A DNA stretch of 64,000 bases from Megachile rotundata (taxonomy: Eukaryota; Arthropoda; Insecta; Hymenoptera; Megachilidae), in the NCBI RefSeq assembly GCF_050947335.1, contig NW_027473856.1, forward strand, positions 62,001-126,000. The letters run 5' to 3'. Positions 1 through 11,562 of the stretch are shown piece by piece. How positions within the stretch are numbered: the stretch's first letter is position 1; every line of letters starts with the position of its first letter. Below the pieces are notes generated by a model that worked only from the letters and a program-made list of their open reading frames with translations, was not told the origin of the DNA and did no database searches. Both the position numbers and the translations under genes were made by a program.

Positions 1-143
1 TCTCTTATTATTATCAATCTAGCTGCTATTATTAGCCAATTATGCAGATATGATCGATAGTACGACAATTACTATACTTATTACTCTTATTATTATCCAT
101 CTAACTCATATTATTAGCCATATTATGCTTATATGATCGATAG

Positions 144-226
144 TACGACAATTACTATACTCATTACTCTTATTATTATCAATCTAACTCATATTATTAG
201 CCATATTATGCTTATATGATCGATAG
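144..226 (+). repeat. Reference 83-bp monomer (commonest form)
   Basis: This copy matches the commonest form in the window. Its composition on the + strand is 28 A, 34 T, 15 C and 6 G, so it is 25% G+C with a strong excess of C over G. Its sequence shows older internal repetition: ATTACT occurs twice 12 bp apart in the first third, and CATATTAT occurs twice 13 bp apart in the last half. It holds the odd-length palindrome CATATTATG (CATA-T-TATG) and one ATCGAT palindrome overlapping a GATC. Two CpG sites are present, one in ATCGAT and one in ACGAC. Homopolymer runs are very short for such AT-rich DNA, so no long A-tract is present. The start point at TACGAC is arbitrary, as in any tandem repeat. 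No CENP-B-box-like CGGG motif is visible. Confidence 0.95.
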
Positions 227-1139
227 TACGACAATTACTATACTCATTACTCTTATTATTATCAATCTAACTCATATTATTAGCCATATTATGCTTATAT
301 GATCGATAGAACGACAATTACTATACTTATTACGCTCACTATTATCAATCTAACTCATTTTATTAGCAACATTATGCTTATATGATCGATAGAACGACAA
401 TTACTATACTTATTACGCTCACTATTATCAATCTAACTCATATTATTAGCCACATTATACTTATATGATCGATATAACGACAATTACTGTACTTATTACT
501 CTTATTATTATTAATCTAGCTCATATTATTAGCCATACTATGCAGATATGATCGATATAACGACAATTACTATACTTATTACACTCACTATTATCAATCT
601 AACTCATATTATTAGCCAGATTATGCTTATATGATCGATAGAACGACAATTACTATACTTATTACGCTCACTATTATCAATCTAACTCATATTATTAGCC
701 ACATTATGCTTATATGATCGATATAATGACAATTACTGTACTTATTACTCTTATTATTATCAATCTAACTCATATTATTAGCCATATTATGGTTATATGA
801 TCGATAGTACGACAATTACTATACTCATTACTCTTATTATTATCAATCTAACTCATATTATTAGCCATATTATGCTTACGTGGTCGATAGAACGACAATT
901 ACTATACTCATTACTCTTATTATTATCAATCTAACTCATATTATCCGCCATATTATGCTTATATGATCCATATAATGACAATTACTGTACTTATTACTCT
1001 TATTATTATCAATCTAACTCATATTATTAGCCATATTATGCTTATATGATCGATGGAACGACAATTACTATACTTCTTACGCTCACTAATATCAATCTAA
1101 CTCATATTATTAGCCACATTATGCTTATATGATTGATAT

Positions 1140-1221
1140 AACGACAATTACTGTACTTATTACTCTTATCATTATCAATATAGCTCATATTATTAGCCAA
1201 TTATGCAGATATGATTGATAG
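1140..1221 (+). repeat. 82-bp monomer subtype (example)
   Basis: From AACGAC at 1140 to the next TACGAC at 1222 is 82 bp. The missing base lies where the usual GCCATATTATGC reads GCCAATTATGCAG. The same deletion allele recurs throughout the window, always with CAG in place of CTT after ATG, nearly always after a CTAGCTC-type segment, and always followed by a monomer beginning TACGAC. It therefore looks like one inherited subtype copied many times, not repeated independent deletions. It accounts for the HOR lengths falling a few bases short of multiples of 83: 1,327 bp is 16 monomers minus one base, and 4,146 bp is 50 monomers minus four. Confidence 0.9.
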
Positions 1222-1369
1222 TACGACAATTACTATACTCATTACTCTTATTATTATCAATCTAACTCATATTATTAGCGATATTGTGCTTATATGATCG
1301 ATAGAACGACAATTACGTTACTTATTACACTCGCTATTATCAATCTAACTCATATTATCAGCCATATTA

Positions 1370-2535
1370 TGTTTATATGACCGATAGAACGACAATTACT
1401 ATACTTATTACTCTTATTATTATCAATCTAACTCATATTATTAGCCATATTATGGTTATATGACCGATAGAACGACAATTACTATACGTATTACTCTTAT
1501 TATTATTAATCTAACTCATATTATTAGCCATATTATGCTTATATGATCGATAGTAGGACAATTACTATACTCATTTCTCTTATTATTATCAATCTAACTC
1601 ATATTATTAGCCGTATTATGCTTATATGATCGATGGAACGACAATTACTATACTTATTGCGCTCACTAATATCAATCTAACTCATATTATTAGCCACATT
1701 ATGCTTATATGATCGATATAACGACAATTATTGTACTTATTTTTCTTATTATTATCAATCTAGCTCATATTATTAGCCAATTATGCAGATATGATCGATA
1801 GTACGACAATTACTATACTCATTACTCTTATTATTATCAATTTAACTCATATTATTAGCGATATTGTGCTTATATGATCGATAGAACGACAATTACGTTA
1901 CTTATTACACTCACTATTATCAATCTAACTCATATTATCAGCCATATTATGGTTATATGTCCGATAGAACGACAATTACTATACGTACTACTCTTATTAT
2001 TATCAATCTAACTCATATTATTAGCCATATTATGCTTATATGATCGATATAACCACAATTACTGTACTTATTACTCTTATTATTATTAATCTAGCTCATA
2101 TTATTAGCCATATTATGCAGATATGATCGATATAACGACAGTTACTGTACTTATTACTCTTATTATTATCAATCTAGCTCATATTATTAGCAATATTATG
2201 CAGGTATGATCGGTAGTACGACAATTACTATACTCATTACTCTTATTATTATCAATCTAACTCATATTATTAGCGATATTCTGCTTATATGATCGATAGA
2301 AAGACAATTACTATACTTATTACACTCACTATTATCAATCTAACTCATATTATTAGCCACATTATGCTTATATGATCGATAGAACGACAATTACTATACC
2401 TATTATTCTTATTATTATGAATGTAACTCATATTATTAGCCATATTATGCTTATATGATCGAAAGGACGACAATTACTATACTCATTACACTTATTATTA
2501 TCAATCTAACTCATATTATTAGCCATATTATGCTT
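1370..2535 (+). repeat. First copy of a block repeated at 1,326-bp offset
   Basis: This roughly 14-monomer block recurs at 2696-3861. Matching markers include TTGCGCTC at 1658 and 2984, the rare CAGGTATGATCGG variant at 2201 and 3527, and the GTTTATATGACCG variant at 1371 and 2697. The 1,326-bp offset equals 16 monomers minus two bases, as expected if two of them are 82-bp monomers. A few substitutions separate the copies, for example ACGTACTAC versus ACATACTAC near 1983 and 3309. The monomers between the copies do not align simply, so this is an older or partly overwritten HOR. Boundaries are approximate to within one monomer. Confidence 0.8.
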
Positions 2536-2695
2536 ATATGATCGATATAACGACAATTACTGTACTTATTACTCTTATCATTATCAATCTAGCTTATATT
2601 ATTAGCCAATTATGCAGATATGATCGATAGTACGACAATTACTATACTCATTACTCTTATTATTATCAATCTAGCTCATATTATTAGCCATATTA

Positions 2696-3861
2696 TGTTT
2701 ATATGACCGATAGAACGACAATTACTATACTTATTACTCTTATTATTATCAATCTAACTCATATTATTAGCCATATTATGGTTATATGACCGATAGAACG
2801 ACAATTACTATACTTATTACTCTTATTATTATTAATCTAACTCATATTATTAGCCATATTGTGCTTATATGATCGATAGTAGGACAATTACTATACTTAT
2901 TTCTCTTATTATTATCAATCTAACTCATATTATTAGCCGTATTATGCTTATATGATCGATGGAACGACAATTACTATACTTATTGCGCTCACTAATATCA
3001 ATCTAACTCATATTATTAGCCACATTATGCTTATATGATCGATATAACGACAATTATTGTACTTATTTTTCTTATTATTATCAATCTAGCTCATATTATT
3101 AGCCAATTATGCAGATATGATCGATAGTACGACAATTACTATACTCATTACTCTTATTATTATCAATCTAACTCATATTATTAGCGATATTGTGCTTATA
3201 TGATCGATAGAACGACAATTACGTTACTTATTACACTCACTATTATCAATCTAACTCATATTATCAGCCATGTTATGGTTATATGTCCGATAGAACGACA
3301 ATTACTATACATACTACTCTTATTATTATCAATCTAACTCATATTATTAGCCATATTATGCTTATATGATCGATATAACGACAATTACTGTACTTATTAC
3401 TCTTATTATCATTAATCTAGCTCATATTATTAGCCATATTATGCAGATATGATCGATATAACGACAGTTACTGTACTTATTACTCTTATTATTATCAATC
3501 TAGTTCATATTATTAGCAATATTATGCAGGTATGATCGGTAGTACGACAATTACTATACTCATTACTCTTATTATTATCAATCTAACTCATATTATTAGC
3601 GATATTCTGCTTATATGATCGATAGAAAGACAATTACTATACTTATAACACTCACTATTATCAATCTAACTCATATTATTAGCCACATTATGCTTATATG
3701 ATCGATAGAACGACAATTACTATACCTATTATTCTTATTATTATGAATGTAACTCATATTATTAGCCATATTATGCTTATATGATCGAAAGGACGACAAT
3801 TACTATACTCATTACACTTATTATTATCAATCTAACTCATATTATTAGCCATATTGTGCTT
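2696..3861 (+). repeat. Second copy of the 1,326-bp-offset block
   Basis: Partner of 1370-2535. It ends where the next monomer changes from the GATATAAC type to the GATAGAAC type near 3862. Its last four monomers (from about 3541) are also the beginning of the 1,327-bp tandem HOR that follows, so the younger HOR appears to have been amplified out of this older one. This order of events is inference from the overlap. Confidence 0.78.
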
Positions 3862-6800
3862 ATATGATCGATAGAACGACAATTACTATACTTATTACTC
3901 TTATTATTATAAATGTAACTCATATTATTAGCCATATTATGCTTATATGATCGATAGAACGACAATTACTATACTTATTACACTCACTATTATCAATCTA
4001 ACCCATATTATTAGCCATATTATGCTTATATGATCGATAGTACGACAATTACTATACTTATTACTCTTATTATTATCAATCTAACTCATATTATTAGCCA
4101 TATTATGCTTATATGATCGATAGAACTACAATTACTATACTTATTGCGCTCACTATTATCAATCTAACTCATATTATTAGCCACATTATGCTTATATGAT
4201 CGATATAACGACAATTACTGTACTTATTACTCTTATTATTATTAATCTAGCTCATATTATTAGCCATATTATGCAGATATGATCGATATAACGACAATTA
4301 CTGTACTTATTTCTCTTATTATTATCAATCTAGCTCCTGTTATTAGCCAATTATGCAGATATGATCGATAGTACGACAATTACTATACTCATTACTCTTA
4401 TTATTATCAATCTAACTCATATTATTAGCGATATTGTGCTTATATGATCGATAGAACGACAATTACGTTACATATTACACTCACTATTATCAATCTAACT
4501 CATATTATCAGCCATATTATGGTTATATGACCGATAGAACGACAATTACTATACTCATTACTCTTATTATTATCAATCTAACTCATATTATTAGCGATAT
4601 TGTGCTTATATGATCGATAGAACGACAATTACGTTACTTATTACACTCACTGTTATCAATCTAACTCATATTATCAGCCATATTATGGTTATATGACCGA
4701 TAGAACGACAATTACTATACTTATTACTCTTATTATTATCAATCTAACTCATATTATTAGCCATATTATGCTTATATGATCGATAGTACGACAATTACTA
4801 TTCTTATTACTCTTATTATTATCAATCTAACTCATATTATTAGCCATATTATGCTTATATGATCGATAGTACGACAATTACTATACTCATTACTCTTATT
4901 ATTATCAATCTAACTCATATTATTAGCGATATTCTGCTTATATGATCGATAGAAAGACAATTACTATACTTATAACACTCACTATTATCAATCTAACTCA
5001 TATTATTAGCCACATTATGCTTATATGATCGATAGAACGACAATTACTATACCTATTATTCTTATTATTATGAATGTAACTCATATTATTAGCCATATTA
5101 TGCTTATATGATCGAAAGGACGACAATTACTATACTCATTACACTTATTATTATCAATCTAACTCATATTATTAGCCATATTGTGCTTATATGATCGATA
5201 GAACGACAATTACTATACTTATTACTCTTATTATTATAAATGTAACTCATATTATTAGCCATATTATGCTTATATGATCGATAGAACGACAATTACTATA
5301 CTTATTACACTCACTATTATCAATCTAACCCATATTATTAGCCATATTATGCTTATATGATCGATAGTACGACAATTACTATACTTATTACTCTTATTAT
5401 TATCAATCTAACTCATATTATTAGCCATATTATGCTTATATGATCGATAGAACTACAATTACTATACTTATTGCGCTCACTATTATCAATCTAACTCATA
5501 TTATTAGCCACATTATGCTTATATGATCGATATAACGACAATTACTGTACTTATTACTCTTATTATTATTAATCTAGCTCATATTATTAGCCATATTATG
5601 CAGATATGATCGATATAACGACAATTACTGTACTTATTTCTCTTATTATTATCAATCTAGCTCCTGTTATTAGCCAATTATGCAGATATGATCGATAGTA
5701 CGACAATTACTATACTCATTACTCTTATTATTATCAATCTAACTCATATTATTAGCGATATTGTGCTTATATGATCGATAGAACGACAATTACGTTACAT
5801 ATTACACTCACTATTATCAATCTAACTCATATTATCAGCCATATTATGGTTATATGACCGATAGAACGACAATTACTATACTCATTACTCTTATTATTAT
5901 CAATCTAACTCATATTATTAGCGATATTGTGCTTATATGATCGATAGAACGACAATTACGTTACTTATTACACTCACTGTTATCAATCTAACTCATATTA
6001 TCAGCCATATTATGGTTATATGACCGATAGAACGACAATTACTATACTTATTACTCTTATTATTATCAATCTAACTCATATTATTAGCCATATTATGCTT
6101 ATATGATCGATAGTACGACAATTACTATTCTTATTACTCTTATTATTATCAATCTAACTCATATTATTAGCCATATTATGCTTATATGATCGATAGTACG
6201 ACAATTACTATACTCATTACTCTTATTATTATCAATCTAACTCATATTATTAGCGATATTCTGCTTATATGATCGATAGAAAGACAATTACTATACTTAT
6301 AACACTCACTATTATCAATCTAACTCATATTATTAGCCACATTATGCTTATATGATCGATAGAACGACAATTACTATACCTATTATTCTTATTATTATGA
6401 ATGTAACTCATATTATTAGCCATATTATGCTTATATGATCGAAAGGACGACAATTACTATACTCATTACACTTATTATTATCAATCTAACTCATATTATT
6501 AGCCATATTGTGCTTATATGATCGATAGAACGACAATTACTATACTTATTACTCTTATTATTATAAATGTAACTCATATTATTAGCCATATTATGCTTAT
6601 ATGATCGATAGAACGACAATTACTATACTTATTACACTCACTATTATCAATCTAACCCATATTATTAGCCATATTATGCTTATATGATCGATAGTACGAC
6701 AATTACTATACTTATTACTCTTATTATTATCAATCTAACTCATATTATTAGCCATATTATGCTTATATGATCGATAGAACTACAATTACTATACTTATTG

Positions 6801-7581
6801 CGCTCACTATTATCAATCTAACTCATATTATTAGCCACATTATGCTTATATGATCGATATAACGACAATTACTGTACTTATTACTCTTATTATTATTAAT
6901 CTAGCTCATATTATTAGCCATATTATGCAGATATGATCGATATAACGACAATTACTGTACTTATTTCTCTTATTATTATCAATCTAGCTCCTGTTATTAG
7001 CCAATTATGCAGATATGATCGATAGTACGACAATTACTATACTCATTACTCTTATTATTATCAATCTAACTCATATTATTAGCGATATTGTGCTTATATG
7101 ATCGATAGAACGACAATTACGTTACATATTACACTCACTATTATCAATCTAACTCATATTATCAGCCATATTATGGTTATATGACCGATAGAACGACAAT
7201 TACTATACTCATTACTCTTATTATTATCAATCTAACTCATATTATTAGCGATATTGTGCTTATATGATCGATAGAACGACAATTACGTTACTTATTACAC
7301 TCACTGTTATCAATCTAACTCATATTATCAGCCATATTATGGTTATATGACCGATAGAACGACAATTACTATACTTATTACTCTTATTATTATCAATCTA
7401 ACTCATATTATTAGCCATATTATGCTTATATGATCGATAGTACGACAATTACTATTCTTATTACTCTTATTATTATCAATCTAACTCATATTATTAGCCA
7501 TATTATGCTTATATGATCGATAGTACGACAATTACTATACTCATTACTCTTATTATTATCAATCTAACTCATATTATTAGC
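3541..7581 (+). repeat. 16-monomer higher-order repeat, 1,327 bp, three tandem copies
   Basis: Copies run about 3543-4869, 4870-6196 and 6197-7523, with about 58 further matching bases. The rare marker CTCCTGTTATTAG occurs once per copy, with its G at 4339, 5666 and 6993, exactly 1,327 bp apart. A second rare marker, CTTATAACACTC, also occurs once per copy. The unit is sixteen monomers, one of them 82 bp. I noticed no base difference between copies where I compared them, so the amplification is recent or is kept uniform by exchange. The left edge is set by GATCGGTAG just before 3541, which is GATCGATAG before the other copies. The right edge is near 7582, where GCGATATTC becomes GCCATACTA. 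Confidence 0.93.
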
Positions 7582-8829
7582 CATACTATGCTTATATGAT
7601 CGATAGAACGACAATTACTATACTTATTACGCTCACTATTATCAATCTAACTCATTTTATTAGCCACATTATGATTATATGATCGATAGAACGACAATTA
7701 CTATACTTATTACGCTCACTATTATCAATCTAACTCATATTATTAGCCACATTATGCTTATATGATCGGTATAACGACAATTACTGTACTTATTACTCTT
7801 ATTATTATTAATCTAGCTCATATTATTAGCCATATTATGCAGATATGATCGATATAACGACAGTTACTGTACTTATTACTCTTATTATTATCAATCTAGC
7901 TCATATTATTAGCAATATTATGCAGGTATGATCGGTAGTACGACAATTACTATACTCATTACTCTTATTATTATCAATATAACTCATATTATTAGCAATA
8001 TTCTGCTTATGTGATCGATAGAAAGACAATTACTATACTTATTAAACTCACTATTATCAATCTAACTCATATTATTAGCCAGATTCTGCTTATATGATCG
8101 ATAGAACGACAATTACTATACTTATTACACTCACTATTATCAATCTAACTCATATTATTAGGCAGATTATGCTTATATGATCGATAGAACGACAATTACT
8201 ATACTTATTACACTCACTATTATCAATCTAACTCATATTATTAGCCACATTATGCTTATATGATCGATATAACGACAATTACTGTACTTATTACTCTTAT
8301 TATTATCAATCTAACTCATATTGTTAGCCATATTATGCTTATATGATCGATAGAACGACAATTACTATACTTATTACGCTCACTATTATCAATCTAACTC
8401 ATATTATTAGCCACATAATGCTTATATGATCGATAGAACGACAATTACGTTACTTATTACACTCACTATTATCAATCTAACTCATATTATCAGCCATATT
8501 ATTGTTATATGACCGATAGAACGACAATTACTATACATATTACTCTTATTATTATACATCTAACTTATATTATTAGCCATATTATGCTTATATGATCGAT
8601 AGAACGACAATTACTATAACTATTACACTCACTATTATCAATCTAACTCATATTATTAGCCACATTATGCTTATATGGTCGATATAACGACAATTACTGT
8701 ACTTATTACTCTTATTATTATCAATCTAGCTCATATTATTAGCCATATTATGCAGATATGATCGATAGTACGACAATTACTATACTCATGACTCTTATTA
8801 TTATCAATCTAACTCATATTATTAGCGAT

Positions 8830-9635
8830 ATTGTGCTTATATGATCGATAGAACGACAATTACGTTACTTATTACACTCACTATTATCAATCTAACTCAT
8901 ATTATCAGCCATATTATGGTTATATGTCCGATAGAACGACAATTACTATACGTACTACTCTTATTATTATCAATCTAACTCATATCATTAGCCATATTAT
9001 GCTTATATGATCGATATAACGACAATTACTGTACTTATTACTCTTATTATTATTAATCTAGCTCATATTATTAGACATATTATGCAGATATGATCGATAT
9101 AACGACAGTTACTGTACTTATTACTCTTATTATTATCAATCTAGCTCATATTATTAGCAATATTATGCAGGTATGATCGGTAGTACGACAATTACTATAC
9201 TCATTACTCTTATTATTATCAATCTAACTCATATTATTAGCGATATTCTGCTTATATGATCGATAGAAAGACAATTACTATACTTATTACACTCACTATT
9301 ATCAATCTAACTCATATTATTAGCCACATTATGCTTATATGATCGATAGAACGACAATTACTATACCTATTATTCTTATTATTATGAATGTAACTCATAT
9401 TATTAGCCATATTATGCTTATATGATCGAAAGGACGACAATTACTATACTCATTACACTTATTATTATCAATCTAACTCATATTATTAGCCATATTATGC
9501 TTATATGATCGATATAACGACAATTACTGTACTTATTACTCTTATCATTATCAATCTAGCTTATATTATTAGCCAATTATGCAGATATGATCGATAGTAC
9601 GACAATTACTATACTCATTACTCTTATTATTATCA
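8830..9635 (+). repeat. Block matching 1863-2668 at 6,967-bp offset
   Basis: The TATATGTCCG monomer (TATGG ending at 1952 and 8919), the CAGGTATGATCGG monomer, the GAAAGGACGAC monomer and the rare CTAGCTTATATT monomer follow in the same order in both places. The 6,967-bp offset equals 84 monomers minus five bases. The match stops where 2668 reads CTAGCTC and 9635 reads CTAACTC. The block shows that the left part of the window shares ancestry with this less regular segment. Confidence 0.72.
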
Positions 9636-10401
9636 ATCTAACTCATATTATTAGCGATATTGTGCTTATATGATCGATAGAACGACAATTACTATACTTA
9701 TTACTCTTATTATTATAAATGTAACTCATATTATTAGCCACATTATGCTTATATGGTCGATATAACGACAATTACTGTACTTATTACTCTTATTATTATC
9801 AATCTAGCTCATATTATTAGCCATATTATGCAGATATGATCGATAGTACGACAATTACTATACTCATGACTCTTATTATTATCAATCTAACACATATTAT
9901 TAGCGATATTGTGCTTATATGATCGATAGAACGACAATTACGTTACTTATTACACTCACTATTATCAATCTAACTCATATTATCAGCCATATTATGGTTA
10001 TATGACCCATAGAACGACAATTACTATACTCATTACTCTTATTATTATCAATCTAACTCATATTATTAGCCATATTATGCTTACGTGGTCGATAGAACGA
10101 CAATTACTATACTCATTACTCTTATTATTATCAATCTAACTCATATTATCCGCCACATTATGCTTATATGGTCGATATAACGACAATTACTGTACTTATT
10201 ACTCTTATTATTATCAATCTAGCTCATATTATTAGCCATATTATGTTTATATGACCGATATATCGACAATTACTGTACTTATTTCTCTTATTATTATCAA
10301 TCTAGGTCCTATTATTAGCCAATTATGCAGATATGATCGATAGTACGACAATTACTATACTCATTACTCTTATTATTATCAATCTAACTCATATTATTAG
10401 C

Positions 10402-10650
10402 GATATTGTGCTTATATGATCGATAGAACGACAATTACGTTACTTATTACACTCACTATTATCAATCTAACTCATATTATCAGCCATATTATGGTTATAT
10501 GACCGATAGAACGACAATTACTATACTTATCACTCTTATTATTATCAATCTAACTCATATTATTAGCCATATTATGCTTATATGATCGATAGTACGACAA
10601 TTACTATACTTATTACTCTTATTATTATCAATCTAACTCATATTATTAGC
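10402..10650 (+). repeat. Single 249-bp three-monomer unit
   Basis: The unit starts at GATATTGTGC and runs through a CGTTAC/TATCAGCC/GGTTATATGACC monomer and a TTAGCCATATTATGC monomer. It has the same order as the tandem units at 11065-11562 and 19191-20435. Here it is followed by a different monomer, so it stands as a single copy. Confidence 0.7.
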
Positions 10651-11064
10651 CATATTATGCTTATATGATCGATAGTACGACAATTACTATACTCATTACT
10701 CTTATTATTATGAATCTAACTCATATTATTAGCCATACTATGCTTATATGATCGATAGAACGACAATTACTATACCTATTATTCTTATTATTATGAATGT
10801 AACTCATATTATTAGCCATATTATGCTTATATGATCGAAAGGACGACAATTACTATACTCATTACACATATTATTATCAATCTAACTCATATTATTAGCC
10901 ATATTATGCTTATATGATCGATATAACGACAATTACTGTACTTATTTCTCTTATTATTATCAATCTAGCTCCTATTATTAGCCAATTATGCAGATATGAT
11001 CGATAGTACGACAATTACTATACTCATTACTCTTATTATTATCAATCTAACTCATATTATTAGC

Positions 11065-11562
11065 GATATTGTGCTTATATGATCGATAGAACGACAATTA
11101 CGTTACTTATTACACTCACTATTATCAATCTAACTCATATTATCAGCCATATTATGGTTATATGACCGATAGAACGACAATTACTATACTTATTACTCTT
11201 ATTATTATCAATCTAACTCATATTATTAGCCATATTATGCTTATATGATCGATAGTACGACAATTACTATACTTATTACTCTTATTATTATCAATCTAAC
11301 TCATATTATTAGCGATATTGTGCTTATATGATCGATAGAACGACAATTACGTTACTTATTACACTCACTATTATCAATCTAACTCATATTATCAGCCATA
11401 TTATGGTTATATGACCGATAGAACGACAATTACGATACTTATTACTCTTATTATTATCAATCTAACTCATATTATTAGCCATATTATGCTTATATGATCG
11501 ATAGTACGACAATTACTATACTTATTACTCTTATTATTATCAATGTAACTCATATTATTAGC
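11065..11562 (+). repeat. Trimer HOR, 249 bp, two tandem units
   Basis: GATATTGTGC markers at 11065 and 11314 are 249 bp apart, exactly three 83-bp monomers. Each unit has one monomer with CGTTAC and TATCAGCC, one ending GCCATATTATGC, and one ending GCGATATTGTGC. The second unit carries the private change TACGATAC at 11431, also present in the last unit of the five-unit array at 20304. That pins the two loci together at the 8,873-bp offset. Confidence 0.9.

Larger units (their letters stand above)
7582..11064 (+). repeat. Heterogeneous satellite segment without a simple tandem HOR
   Basis: Still pure 83-bp satellite, but monomers carry more private substitutions than most of the window: TTAGGCAG near 8158, TTAGACATA near 9070, ATTATACATC near 8551, ATTATGATTATATG near 7669. 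I found no short tandem HOR spanning it. Part of it (about 8830-9635) matches 1863-2668. No gene or other non-satellite element is visible. Confidence 0.75.

Noticed and set aside
144..226. Promoter-like TATAT and AT-rich boxes in each monomer
   Set aside because: At 75% A+T such matches are expected by chance in every monomer, and there is no gene downstream.
868..885. ACGTG core in the CTTACGTGGTCG monomers as a transcription-factor site
   Set aside because: It arises by substitutions in TTATATGATCG, is inherited with one monomer class, and has no adjacent gene or promoter context.
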